Shown here: positions 35,527 through 47,805 of the stretch, piece by piece
Position numbering within the stretch: the first letter of the stretch is position 1
Layout of the letters: the number at the start of each line of letters is the position of its first letter
NCBI GenBank assembly: GCA_914767715.1
Contig: OU612070.1
Location: 5,347,501-5,411,500 of the forward strand
Length of the DNA stretch: 64,000 nucleotides
Direction: 5' to 3'
Origin: Membranipora membranacea
Lineage: Eukaryota > Bryozoa > Gymnolaemata > Cheilostomatida > Membraniporidae
Made by a program: the position numbers and the translations under genes
The notes under the pieces: model-generated
Database searches by the model: none
Seen by the model: only the letters and a program-made list of their open reading frames with translations
Told to the model about the DNA's origin: nothing

Positions 35527-37049
35527 TAACTCCATGGGAATCTCCTAGAACACATACCTTCACAAAAGATGATGATACCTACAATAGAAATGTTACCCAT
35601 GACATACGGATATGTAATCCGTCTAATGATAGCCCTATGTCCTAGTAATCAAGTTGATTAGTGGGATCATACAGGTAGGAGATGGCAAGGACCCTTTTTC
35701 AGCTGATACGTGCTTCCTATCAGTTTTTTTTATTTTTTATGTGCTTTCTTAGTCCAGATTCGACGGTGACCAGGCACCAACTTGCAATTGACAGACTTAT
35801 TTTCTTTCAAGACCGGCGTGGTGACCGGATGTAGATTGAAAGAAAGAATATGTGAGTAGCTGTGAACAGTAGTTCTAAGAAAGCCTATCATTGGCTGAGA
35901 ACAGTAGTTCTAAGAAAGCCTATCATTGGCTGAGAACAGTAGTTCTAAGTTTTCCTTACCAATAAGTTGTCCTTAGTTGGTTGAGAGAGGGCAACTTTTT
36001 ATTCAGTTGACCTGGATTATTTGTCATGTCTTGGGACTGATCGCCAAGACAAGGGAGGTGTTATAAGGGCAGAAAAAAATCTTTTTTATACCAAAAACTT
36101 TATTTTTTCTTTCTTATAATGTAACATATTAGAGGGGAAAAAGATATGGGGCGCTTCACGCATTTGTAACCGAAAGTGACGATCAACGCACTGTATATGT
36201 TGTTTGACCCAAAACCCATATCATATCATATCAGATCAGGTCAACAGCAAAGCATTCTTAATTTGGCCCACTGCCAAAGGCTGCAAAGTAAATAGGAAAT
36301 GTTTTTGTTTCTCCATACTGATAAGGCGGCCAGAGACTATGGTTCGCATTTTCATGAGAGCAGAGGTACAACTTAATTGCTATTTTGAATTCCGATTCCA
36401 GGCTGTTGCGTCTTTAAATGTAATCAAGCCACTTGGGCACCTTCTCCAAGCTCATCTGAATGAGATCAGATCAGTAACTCCCATCTTCCGCAATAGCCAC
36501 AAATACTCACTGAAGGTACGATGACAAAATGTGGTGAAAAACCTCAAAACTATTTATATATTTGTGTCTAACAGTGTATAATTCTGCTTGCGTACAAACG
36601 GAACTATGTTTTTGGGCAAAAATCTTGAGTCAATCTGCTTCATATATAGCCTGTAGTACTCTGCAGTCAGTTTGTTTCATTCAATGTCAATGAATGGAAC
36701 CTGTATTTCATGCATGGAGCCGGTCAAGAAAATCAATGCATATGTTACCGTGTAATTACAAATGCAATGAGTGAACATTCTACTCATTGTTACCAGGTAC
36801 TGGCATTATTTGCTGCTCTCTTCACCTCCGGGATGTTTCTTATGAATGTGATTCTGATTACGATTTCAGATTGTGCTTATTTGATTTTACACAAGGTAGT
36901 CGGAATGAGTGAGAGGTTGCCTCGACGGGCACTATTGCCATTAGCGCTATATTCCCCTGTATGTTTATCAGGCGAATATATTATCAATAGTAAACTAAAT
37001 CTTCAACAAATCATGTTTGGATCATTTACTTCGTAGTGATATGATGAGA

Positions 37050-37900
37050 CTTTTGCACCTTTCGCAATTTCTCACCACAAATTTGGAGAAAATTGACACT
37101 AGGTTCAGCTAACATCCCTCTCACTGTCCAACCAATGGTTTGATTTGAGGTGCACCTAAAAGCACACTAGGTGTGAAACTCCAGGATAAAGAGCATGAAT
37201 TAAGCCGTGTTGAGGTGTATGTGTAAACTGCAATAAAATGTGAAGATGCTTTTACACTAGGCGATAATCGTACCGAGTTGCCTTCTCGTGCAAAAATAAG
37301 TCAGTGTGAACACATTGGGCGAGTGTGCCGAGGGCTGAAATGGCTCGGACAATGCTGGTTACAGAGGATAAGCGGATTGTTACTGGCCAATGAGAATCTT
37401 TCAATCTAGCTACTCAACTAATGAAACTTCTCTGTATCACATGAACTTTTGGGTTTTGCACTTTTGCAATCAAGAATGACTGCTTACAACATAGATAGGT
37501 TTATAGAGAAGCTGCAGGTAGGCCTGAAATTTATAACAGTGCACATCCTAACTACTATTCCAAAAGGCAGTAGAAGCTTGCTGAATTGGAGCTATTTTCA
37601 AGATGACCGGTTAGAGAATGAGAAACTTTTACTCTGAGTCCTTGGAGAACCATGATGCAAATACTTTATAACAATATACTTTTTTTTAGAATTTTTGTTG
37701 ATAGCTGCTGATGCCAACTAGCCAGTGCCTAGGGCAAGTCCATTTCCCTGTTGTTGAATGATAAAAAGGCCTGTACAGTATGAACAAAGAGTACTCCCCT
37801 TGGTATGAACAATGAAATAATAAAACAATAAAAATAATAATATTTCTTCAGTAACTGTTTTTGTGTTACTGTATTCAAGAAGTAACTGTTAGTCCTTGCA
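37050..37900. other. Intron of D / left flank of the Harbinger relic
   Basis: No exon is recognised. A relatively GC-rich patch at 37,260-37,400 could be the terminal region of the Harbinger element, but I could not find a matching inverted end or target duplication. Confidence 0.35.
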
Positions 37901-37924
37901 GTTATGTCCGATGTTATTATTTTC

Positions 37925-38941
37925 TTCTAGGTAGACAGGCTAATACTAAATACAGTTCGATCAGGACACAGTATGTGAAAGCAAAAAGAAGATCGAAGCA
38001 GAGGAAAAATCTGGGGCAGGTTCGAAGAATGTAAAAATAAGGACATTTATTACGATGCTAGTATGTTCCTTAGGGATCATGTTGAGGTTGCCTCTCAAGC
38101 TGACTTAATTCGTTGATCACCTCTATCAGATGAAACTGATGACCAGCCAGCTGAGGTAGGATTACACCTAATGTACTTTTGCAGTAGGCCTGCTATTCTT
38201 CTCATCTCAACTACAGAAGAACAAGAAGCCTAAAAAGCTGCAACATATGCAGTACCGATAGACACATTACCCTTCCACAGTTGAAAGAGTAAGCAAGACC
38301 TGTAATTTCTACATTAATCGATCAAGACTAGCCAGGGCAGGTTCAGTGTGCGCATACACAGTGTCTGTTCTAACTTAATTGAGCTTATTTCTTCCAAAAA
38401 TTAATCGTGATACTACATGTATATGACTCAGTTGAATCACCATTGTGTTTCATAGGAAGAGGCCAGTCCAGCACTGGACGATGACTTGCTATCGGAAGTT
38501 TCCAGCAATCCACACCATACCACACCACACACCACTACCACACCCCACCCGGTTTCGGTCTCAGCAACATCCAGACCAGGGAAAAGGAAATCAAGTGAGG
38601 ATGTTTACTCTAGTATCCTAGAGCAAGCCTGCGGGCAACTTAAACAGCTAGGTGAAAACATGATTCAACAGAAGAAGCCATCACAACCAGCTGAGCAGGA
38701 TGACTGCCACATTTATGCGACGCATATTGCCGAAAATCTGCGTCAAATCAAAGACCCCCGAAACAGGGCATTATATAAACTGAAAATTGAGGAAGTGTTA
38801 TTTCAATCTCAATTTTGTCCCGCTCAGCAACCTAACACCCCTCCCTTCATGGCACCATCAAAATCTTATCAGCGGCCACCGCCAGCTGCTACTTCAAGGT
38901 TCCTACCCCCTTTATACCATGATATGGACATTGGTTATTAA
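37925..38941 (+). pseudogene. MADF-BESS protein of a PIF-Harbinger transposon
   Basis: Harbinger elements carry a second gene for a Myb/SANT- or MADF-like DNA-binding partner of the transposase. Here 37,940-38,150 shows MADF features in shifting frames: an RTQYVKAKRRSKQRK basic helix, then KDIYYDASMFLRDHVE, which corresponds to the family's W-x-Y..M-x-FLR block. A second exon (38,456-38,941; acceptor CATAG) is open for 162 codons. It has an acidic start, a His/Thr/Pro-rich linker, a KRK basic patch and a C-terminal BESS-type helix (FCHIYA-like region reading HIYATHIAENLRQIKDPRNR), ending MDIGY. Frameshifts in the MADF part make it a pseudogene. Confidence 0.7.
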
Positions 38942-39602
38942 ATACTAAGCGTTTGCTCTGATATTATTTTCAACGACCTAAATGTTAACGTGTTATTAAG
39001 ACACCAAAGTTCTGTATAGGATGGCATGTTATGTTCACTAAAGTCATTGATTTTCATTGTTTTATTATCTTTCGATACACAAGACTTTTATTATCATTGA
39101 AATAAAAACGAACAAAAGAGACAGACGAACCAATGCATGTACACATAAGGGTAGAGCATTGTAAAATAGAACAAAAAATTCGCTAGGTAGCCTAGCTGTA
39201 TATTTTTTATGCACAACATGTATATTTACAACGACAATCGCAAAAAAGTTCTAGCCAGAACAGGCTCCTCTTCTCAGTTGATAATACTCGTCACTACTTA
39301 TGATACAATAACTAGCATACTTTATTTAAATTTGTGTGCTAATCATAGAAGACAATTATTCACTTGCCAACTTTTAAGAAAGATAAAACTTTTTGTTATC
39401 AAAAATAAGAAAAGCAAGGCATACTGTTGACAATACAAAAATGACGAATTAATTATTGATGGTATCCTACATCCTCATTGGCAGGTGGTGAGAGACACAT
39501 TGTCTAAGCAGGAAGTCTGGTCTAAGCAGGGAGAGTGGGGTATAGTTAGTTATGTTTTTATGCAGAAAGTGTGGACAACCCCTGGAATAAAACAAGCTAC
39601 AA

Positions 39603-40266
39603 TCAGATCATGTTTTCTTGCCAACCCACAGCTTCCCCATTGTTGACATAATGGCAAAAGCCATCACGTACTGATTTAGCGTCCCGTCTGTGTGGACGCG
39701 GGACAACAGCTATCTTGCCCATCCCACACGCCAAGGGTGGGTTTTCTTCATTATGTTGAATTGTTCCTGTTGGGCAGATCTGGCTGTTCGCAATCAAGTA
39801 GTTGTGAAGAACACACGTTGCTTATATCAATTTTTCAACTTTCTCAGGCTGGAGGGCTTTCTTGCTACCATATATCCTCCATGTCGCCGCCATGATACCA
39901 AACACATTCTCAATAAGACGTCTTGCTCTCAATAAACGGTAATTGAAGATCTGAAAGTAAATAAGGAAATGGAGAAATCATAAAATTTGTATTGTAAAAC
40001 CAGGGTTAATTTGGGCATTATTACAACAAATTAAATGTCTTCACCTCTATTACCACTGTTATAATATTGAATATTACCCAAATTGTAATAGCCATAATAT
40101 ATTGCTTTGGAGACGCCCCACACACATAAAATGAAGGCAACTCCCATTTTTACATGTAGCTGGAGTACAAAAACTGCCAAAAACCAGTCAGTCACGCCGC
40201 GGCAAACAGATAGTGCAGACTACTATCATATTTCATACTCAGGAATAATTTTATACCTTTTAGCAA

Positions 40267-40318
<52 letters not shown>

Positions 40319-40993
40319 ACATATTATGGATCTGAACAAAACACCAAAAACTTGTAGGACGCTACAACAAACAGAAAATAAAACCGAAAAAGCAAAAGAA
40401 AATGGCAAGATTGGAAAAGTGACTCTACTTATGACTGTTTACTGTGCAACATGTATACTCATTACTCATATTACTCATATGAGGATTATATTATTTGTAA
40501 AGTCACCAAAAAGGCTGTCGACTAGTAGGGAGGAGAATCTTCGGTTAGCTCTGTACTGAGAAGATCATGCTTGCGCAAGTCAGACATTTGTAACAGCGAT
40601 TTGAGGTGGGCCTGCTCCATAGATTGTATTAAGTTTGGTTGTACTGGTTATCCTAACACCTCTAGTTTAAGATACAATAACACTAACACTAACAGAATTC
40701 ATTGAAAATATAGCACTACATTTGAAGATTTAGTTCTTACTGGCATAAAAATGGTCAACGTACCTTCTGATTATGATTCAGCTCTTGGCGTGGGTATGGT
40801 CGCGTTGAGTATTCCTTGAGAAGGAATGCTTCGTTACCCAGGATGACATGGGGCAGCGCTTTATCAGAACCTGAAAGCTGAGTAGGCAGAGGCACATTTA
40901 GAGTTCCTGTCTCGAGAGCACGTGATAGTGATGAGGCTGCAAACACTCAGGCGTCAGACACTCTACCATTCGCACCAACACTTACATAGGTCA
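39603..40993 (-). pseudogene. PIF-Harbinger DDE transposase
   Basis: Two minus-strand exons are recognised: about 40,993-40,764 (donor GTACGT) and 39,950-39,603 (acceptor CTTTCAG). Exon 1 gives VSVGANGRVSDA, a stop, then ALPHVILGNEAFLLKEY and TRPYPRQELNHNQK. Exon 2 gives IFNYRLLRARRLIENVFGIM, then a stop at 39,824-39,822 inside LI-ATCVLHNYL. These are hallmarks of the DDE_Tnp_4/Harbinger family, including the Glu of RRLIENVFG. Earlier catalytic Asp-containing exons are not visible. Two premature stops mean it is dead. It points toward the MADF-BESS gene, as is common in these two-gene elements. An ORF on the opposite strand at 39.7 kb is a shadow. Confidence 0.85.
40270..40316. repeat. (AT)n microsatellite
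   Basis: About 22 AT units in the intron between the two transposase exons. The tyrosine/isoleucine-rich open frames on both strands here are artefacts of it. Confidence 0.95.
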
Positions 40994-40999
40994 ATTTGC

Positions 41000-42280
41000 A
41001 GTAGATAACATACAAGTGAAATAATGAACACAAAAATGCATGGTAGAGGAGCCTTCCCATCACTGTTTGGCAATAAGTATACTGCTGACAAACAAACCAT
41101 TGCTGCTATAATTACCGTGTATCTCCTTGTATACTACATCACACATGATCAGTCGCTGTTTGTTGCCTTCGAATTCTTCTTTGTGAACAGCAGTACCCGA
41201 ATCCTGCTACGTGCGATTGATACAAGTACTAGGTTTCAATATACATGACCGTGTCTTTCATAAATAAATGATGAGGTATTATATACTGATGTGCACTACT
41301 TATAGTTCATTACTCTCGAGGAAACAAGTGCTCACAACCTCAGCTCTCAACTGATTATTTGGTTTTGGACACTTAATAACAACCAGTTTTAGGCCTACTA
41401 CAATCAACACATTATGGCCTACCTGCAATCTGCATCACATAACGCCAGAAGGACGATATATGTAAAATCGACCCATACCGCCCAAAAAAGTGCCGGCCAT
41501 TTCAGTATTATAATGGGTTTTTGAGAATTGACAATAAACAGCCTTCAACAAATCTTCTGATCCAGTGGCTGTCAATCATTTGAGTTTGCTCGTCCATGCT
41601 CTTCTATGTGACATCATTGTACAAATTTCCATGTCTGTTACTGTCTATCTTTTCATTTTGTCTTTTCATCTAATTGAATGCTTGCTCCTGCCAATCGTTT
41701 GAGGTAAGCTGTCTATGCCCATCCAGCAAACCCATCGAAAAACTTATACGTCTGTCCATCACAAAAGTGTGTCTACCTGTGCCAACACTGACATGGACTC
41801 TTGGACAATAATCTCGTGAGCTGCATACCTATGCAGCATGTTGAGATAATTTGCCCATCTGAATGTCCAAGATATAACGGCATTTCACTGGCCCTTGTTA
41901 GTTTCACCTTCTATGGGTGACCAATGCTCATGACTCCTCATGTTATTTGCTGCACATGCCATAGTCAAAATATTGTACTGCAAATATGTGGTCCGAATTC
42001 CTCAATAATAATTGTTATCTCACATCAAGCCTTTTTGGTTTTCAGTGATTCTCTTATCTTTGGAGGAGAAATCATGTTTACCTAGGCCCTGTTCACAAGC
42101 TGCTTCTTTTAATGCATGAAAACAACCATAAAACTTGATTAATTTCTGTGGCATGAGCTTAAATGTTAGCAGGAGCAAGGAAGGCATTTGATGCATTACT
42201 ATGTCATATCGCATCCAATTAACTTCATGATTTTAAGACCAGTATATCATACTGACTGATGACTAACCTCTTGATTCATT
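41000..42280. other. Intron of D, right flank of the Harbinger relic
   Basis: No exon is recognised. Short unrelated open frames only (41,024-41,248 and 42,020-42,214). Confidence 0.4.
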
Positions 42281-44440
42281 GCAGTTGGAGTGAGATCATA
42301 CTGCTCCAGGATATCAATCATGGATAATCACACTAAATACCTTACACCTAGTGCTTTCATTGCTCTATTTGGGTTATGTGTAGGTCTAGCAACACTGCAG
42401 TATGCCAGATTTGTTACAATCCTAGAATCAGTTTAGCGATCAATTTGTCTTTTATGCCTATGCATGTATAAACATCAGAAGAACGAATGGAACTGAGACC
42501 AGTGCCACCTGAATGTACAGTGTGCCAAATATTTTTTGCAAGATTGTCAGACTGGTAAAGTTTCACGATTAGTGATTGATCATGAAACTGCTATGACTGT
42601 AATGAAACGGCACTAATTAATAATGATTACTCAAGGGTCCTTTGGCAAGAGTATGCACAAAGGAAGATAAGGATAGTACACAAGAAAATGGGATTATCAA
42701 AATGAAAGTTTCAATTAATTCATTGGCCAATGTCAACTAGAGTTCAACAAAGAAAATTAAAACCCGAAGGCATTAGAAGTTTTACTCATTTCTTCCTTTT
42801 GGATTTCACCCTGCACAGGATATGAGTCATTAAGGATTTACACATTGGTTGATAGACAATATTTCAAGCTTACCCTTATACAATGAATTTGTCAAAAAGC
42901 ATCCAAATTTGATGGGAGCAAAATTTGTTTGCTGCGCTTCAGTGTCAGCAAAAGAAATTCCCCGAAAGCCATCTAGTTAACAATCCAATAATGACCCCTT
43001 CGAATTTCCAATTTCTCTCTACTCGTTTGAAAAACAAACTCTTGCCAGTTAATAATTGTACAAATAAGATCAGTGGTTCCAACACAAAACCGTTTGTTTC
43101 TCACCATTGTCAAGACATCTGGAAACAATAAAGTGATGGAACGATGGCTCTACAATCCATTAATCGCAAAATTTTGTCCATCTTAAATATAAAAAAATAA
43201 TGCAATAATTTCATCCAATTGACATGAAAAGCAAATTGGAGTCTGTTTTAATATATTTTCAGACTGCCAGGAGCTGCTCATGGTGTTTGATGCCAATTGA
43301 TAAATGTTGTTGTTGAAACAAACTGTGTTGCTGCAGCAGCAATCTTTCTACATTTCCAGGTATGCCGAAGAGAAATGATGATCACAAGGCTTGATTGAAT
43401 GATTAAAGACCGAATAAAATTAACTACTAGTTCATTTGGTATCATAAAGCATAATGGAATGGCTCTATATAAGGCAGAACATGATGTTCGAGCGAAAGGC
43501 GGTGAAGAATCTCAAAGCACCGCTTGAAGACTTGTTTTGGGAGCAAATCTTTAAGAAACCTAATATAAATGATGAACCGCCTCCATTATAGCAGCTAGGA
43601 TCAACATTTACCTTAAAGTTAACAGACCCTGTTTAGTGGGTATGTAAGATCATAAACCATAAGTGTTCTGAGCCAGGAATAAACATCAACAGTTTCTATG
43701 TTGCAGAAAAAAAAACAGGCAGCCAAATGTGAGATAGTTGTTGATGAGACTCATTTGAATGACACATACTGACAGTGTCAACTAGCAGAGATTTGTGAGG
43801 ACATTGTCAGATCATTTGCCATCATGTCAGTTTTATGAATGAACACTTTGCAGTTGTTTATTCTAACATGACATTACAAGAAGTTTCAAGTGATTCTGCT
43901 CAAACGCCTATGATCTCTTCAAAATCATAAATAAAGGTTTTAGACTTACCTCATTATTCTTGACTGCTGGGTTGAGCTAAATGATGGAGGATATCATCTT
44001 TTGCGTTGTTTACATCATTTCTTCACTAAAAAGCACGATGCCATCGAATCAAGTATTGGCAGCTTTTGATAGGTATATGGTAGTGTTATTCCGATTAGTA
44101 GTGGACATAACCTCAACGCCATTCTTTTTTTATCCAATTTTTGTTTGTAGAATGAGATTATTTTTAATTCAAATGCCTATTATGCAAACATGACGCATTT
44201 TTATTTATGTTTTCAGTTATTCAGAGAAATTGATAATGAATTCTCGGAAATAAATAACTTTTGGAAGTTCATGAAGTTTGTTTATTGCCATTTTCTTCAA
44301 AATCCATCTCAGTTACCAGGTTAATCGCGCTGAAATATAGGAAAGAAGATTTTCATAATATTCAACATGGTATTCATAACTCAGCAGGTCATTGTTCATT
44401 CCAAACTCAACCAATCTTGTCTACTCTGTCTTTTCAGTTC

Positions 44441-44560
44441 ATGAATGCTGTAGATATCCGCTCCTTTTTTGCTACCATACCGAACTTGACAGCTATGATT
44501 ATTGTGAACTTTGACTATGGCACCTTTTTTCAACAATTCTTCAAACCAAAATGCTATTGA
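44441..44560 (+). other. Possible orphan exon, right copy
   Basis: After TCTTTTCAG an open stretch reads FMNAVDIRSFFATIPNLTAM and then IIVNFDYGTFFQQFF before a stop. It is open here but frameshifted in the left copy at 470-560. It looks like the coding remnant of an unidentified gene upstream of the lectin, or part of a longer transcript. No domain is recognised. Confidence 0.3.
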
Positions 44561-45404
44561 GAAGAAGCAGGCAGGTAGGCAGGAATTATTTTCATTGCCA
44601 TTTTTGGGAAAATGATAAGAGTAATACCTTGGGAGAAAAATAGTCTAATGCTCTACTTTAACGCTGTCAGGTATCAGACAGTTCCCCAGACCGGCCCGTC
44701 TGTCTGTTCAAGCACAGAGCAGGAACCTTTTGGCAGTCTGAATTTAATAGATAGAAAAACAATTTTGGTCCTCCACATTTCAAGGGCATGTCAAATGACA
44801 CACTTAATATAGGATTTCATCCTCATTAAGACCAGTATCTATTCATGAAATTCGTCTACTGGAGACAAGATCAATACTTTCCAAACCCAATTACAGGAGC
44901 TGCGGAGATGAGATGCCAACTTACTAATATTTGATTAAAACTTGAAATTGAACAACCCATTTAATATGGTCACAAGATATTTCAAGAAATTTAATTAACT
45001 TAAGTGCAAAACACATTGGTGTCCTATTGAGCAGCATTTTCTTAATCACTGGACACCATCCCATATCAGATATGCCTGCTCAAAGGTAGATAGGGGGCTC
45101 GGGTAGTAAATCTTATGAAATTGGTGGTGTTATTGTAACGATAAACTGGATCCAAAACCGAGACATTCTACAGAATAGTAGGAGAACTTCTTATATTATA
45201 AATGGTGATTATTTTAACTTCGTTATTTTAAACAAGTCTAAGCAAAAGAGATGCCCAAAGATTGAGGAAATTTCAACAGAAATGAGTGTGGCTTTCCACT
45301 GAATGTTGCCTCGTTGCCATTCATACATGCATACATACAATATACTTCTTATTATTCAGAGCCTCATGATCTATATTATGATTATTTATATTTTTCTGTT
45401 GCAG

Positions 45405-47110
45405 ATGTCTTATGGCTATTGGGTTCTGTTTTTAGTTGGCTTAGCAAGAGTTTATGGAGTCCCCTATTTGAGTAAACCAAATTACAACCAGCTAATTACA
45501 TTGCCTAAAACCGTCTTCAGCGTCAAGAGTGTTTCAAGATGTTGCATTCTGTGTGAAACTGAGAGAGACTTCACCTGTGTGGCTGTATCATATTGTAAGA
45601 TGCTTATGGCCTGCATTCTCTCTGATCTGCCTGCAAGGAGTGGTGAGGGAGAAGCGGACTGCAAAGTATATGAAGTCATAGGTCAGTGCTTGAATTTTAA
45701 TACAAATAACGATAATGAAATGATTCGTTAGCTTAAAACTCAAAGTAAAAACAAGAGAAATACCTAAAACTAATTTGGTAGTGGTAGTTTGGTAGTGGGA
45801 GTTTCTTTAAACATAACTTAATCGGTTTTGCATCCTCACACTAAATAGATTTCTGCAAAATTATCGAAGCTTTACTATTTATTCCATGGAGCCATGGCTA
45901 GAGCATGGGTCTGTCAAATGCTCCTGTGCCACAACAATATACAGTCCTTAGACTCATCCAGATGACAAAAATTAATATCAAGGATTCTCGCAAGGTATCA
46001 TAGGCCAGCGAGATCAGATATTTTATCTGAGCTTCACTGTTGTGCACCTGGTCAAATAATGTGCAGCCAGTACAGTTTGTAACTCTGTTCACATCTCTTT
46101 TGCAGGACGCTTCCCTACTTTGCCATTCCCTTATATTCACAACACCAATGAAGATACTTGCTATATTCGAAATTCATTTGCTGCCATCAACTGGTTTCAA
46201 GCATCTGCGGAATGTAGATCCTATGGTTTCAAACTAGCTGTATTTGAGACAGCTGATGAAGCAGATTTCATAATCACTCGCTACTCTCATGGAGAGACAG
46301 GTGAAATTATATTTATTCCTATAATACTAATGGATGTGTCCCAGAAAAGGACATTCAATCAACACTGTTTTCTAATAAAAAAGATTCACCTGTAAATTAA
46401 ACGAGGACGGCTGAACAAGGCTTCATTGATTTTGTGGTTAACACACAAAAGTTAAGCATATAAAGTATAAACACACTACTTTGACTTTGATTATTACACG
46501 TTAGCTCTGTGCACTTCCTCTGTCCAAGTTTGATAGATACTTTGACTGTATTGGCATATAATGTATAGAACACATGTGGCGAAAAAGCGTGACAAGGAAA
46601 TTGCAGGTTACTCTATACGTTGTGTATCCTTACCTGTTAACCATCAGAACAGGTGTTTCTTTTTCAGAATGGCTCCGTTTGAACATAGGCTTGCGAGAGA
46701 TAAATGGAGTGTGGGTGTGGGAAGACTCTATCAATTTGAATTATAACAGGTTAGTCCTATGATAACCCTATATTGTTAAAGCTAATGTGTGACACTTATG
46801 ACAGAGGCACTGAGTGCTGCCTTGAGCGGTTGAAAGGTTTAAAAACTATTCTATGCTTTGGCTTCCATTATGAGCCAAAACCAATGTTATTTAAAATTAC
46901 CCTGATACATTGTTTACTGTGGACGTGCCATCTTAACCGTAATCAGCTTTTCTCCTAAATTACCGCAGGTGGATGGCCGAGTTGAACCAAGATGGTTATT
47001 GTGGGAACTTTTATGTGTGGCAGGGTAAATTTGGATTCAATGACCATTCATGCGCTGACAAGTTTGGCTACATTTGTGAGGATGAATATTGTACACTGCT
47101 TCAGCCTTAA
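45405..47110 (+). CDS. Secreted C-type lectin with PAN/apple-like segment
   Basis: Four exons: 45,405-45,681, 46,106-46,300, 46,668-46,749 and 46,969-47,110. All have AG/GT borders, and the phases (1, 1, 2) agree, giving 696 nt and 231 residues. Residues 1-18 (MSYGYWVLFLVGLARVYG) form a signal peptide. Residues about 35-90 contain a Cys-rich run (SRCCILCETERDFTCVAVSY then CKMLMACILSDLP), which resembles PAN/apple or similar small disulphide domains. Residues about 95-228 are a C-type lectin domain: CYIRNSFAAINWFQASAECR (first Cys, amphipathic helix), FKLAVFETADEADFI, NGVWVWEDS, then YCGNFYVWQGKFGFNDHSCA and FGYICEDE with the last disulphide. No EPN or QPD sugar motif is seen, so ligand and calcium dependence are uncertain. 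The ATG follows an acceptor-like TTGCAG, implying an upstream non-coding exon. A role in secretion or immunity is inference. Confidence 0.85.
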
Positions 47111-47628
47111 TCTATGCCTCTACTTCATCCAGACACTTGCTAACTGCTCTCTATTTGTCAAACAATCCAGTATATTAATGAGATCCTCAGTTCTCATAGC
47201 TCTGCACTGAGCAATAATCATGGTTTTATATTTTGTCCCTTGGATGAATGTCGTGTTTGCATCAAGTTTGTGTGATGAACTTTGTATTGTGTGATTCATT
47301 GAGATAGATGTTGTTTTTTATCCAGATCAGTTTTTTGTATTAAAAAGTTCATTTGAAGGTCTTAGCGTGGTTTTGATTGTCCACGCCTACCGATCTACGC
47401 CAAACCAACTACAAATTCCAATGGCAAATATTGACCCACTTCCCACCTAAAACAACCCCATCAACCCACACAGGCCAGGTCATGCTCCTTATGGGGCCCT
47501 TTTGGTGTGTTTTTGGAGTTCTTTTTGGGGGTGCTCTATTTCACTACAGCGAGAACCCTTGACTGAATATATTTTCGTCAGTAAAAGATTGGTTGTTTTT
47601 GTATATCACTGTCTTTCTTTGTTTATCA

Positions 47629-47645
47629 TTGTAAAAATAAAATTG
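47629..47645 (+). terminator. Candidate polyadenylation signal of the lectin gene
   Basis: AATAAAA about 520 bp after the stop, conserved in the left copy at about 3,572. Confidence 0.4.
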
Positions 47646-47805
47646 ATTTAATGTCAAAAAAGCACTAAAATTGAAAAACCATTTCAAGTGACAACACTCC
47701 TAAATTTAAAATAGAAGTGGACAAATTTCAATAAGTTAACTAAAGTCTCTTTGCATAGAGTTACCCAATTCCACAGCAAGAACTGATGACTACAAACAGA
47801 CCAAA

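Larger units (their letters stand above)
31971..36207 (-). mobile_element. Ngaro/DIRS-type tyrosine-recombinase retrotransposon (decayed)
   Basis: Read on the minus strand, the order is a direct repeat, a gag zinc-knuckle remnant, reverse transcriptase, RNase H, tyrosine recombinase, then two more direct-repeat segments. A ~310-bp repeat (32,197-32,507 and 35,788-36,102; shared CAAGACCGGCGTGGTGACCG) and a second repeat (32,508-32,686, 31,971-32,131, partly 36,103-36,207) are all direct. Split direct repeats with a tyrosine recombinase, and no integrase or protease, mark the Ngaro/PAT branch rather than classical DIRS1, which has inverted ends. Several frameshifts make it inactive. It lies in an intron of paralogue D. 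Confidence 0.85.
31187..43772 (+). pseudogene. Membrane-protein paralogue D (transposon-riddled)
   Basis: Exons recognised by similarity to A/B: 31,187-31,330 (48 codons; VPLLAVRTVQKSRDVIINLV), 36,402-36,515, 36,797-36,971, 42,295-42,418, 43,263-43,359 and 43,707-43,772 (stop TGA). Earlier exons were not found. Splice phases are retained, but the 36.8-kb exon has a GC donor, the 42.3-kb exon has AT in place of the GT donor, and the 43.3-kb exon has an in-frame TGA after GAAHGV. A Ngaro/DIRS-type element fills the first intron and a Harbinger relic a later one, so introns are 4-5 kb instead of 0.4-0.7 kb. Divergence from A is greater than between A and B, suggesting an older copy. No function is known. 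Confidence 0.78.
43975..47805. repeat. Segmental duplication block 1, right copy
   Basis: Same-strand partner of 1-3,735. It begins about 200 bp after the final exon of paralogue D and contains the intact lectin gene. Confidence 0.9.

Noticed and set aside
40107-40559. 150-codon frame with a long Ile/Tyr run
   Set aside because: Caused by the (AT)n microsatellite inside a transposase intron.
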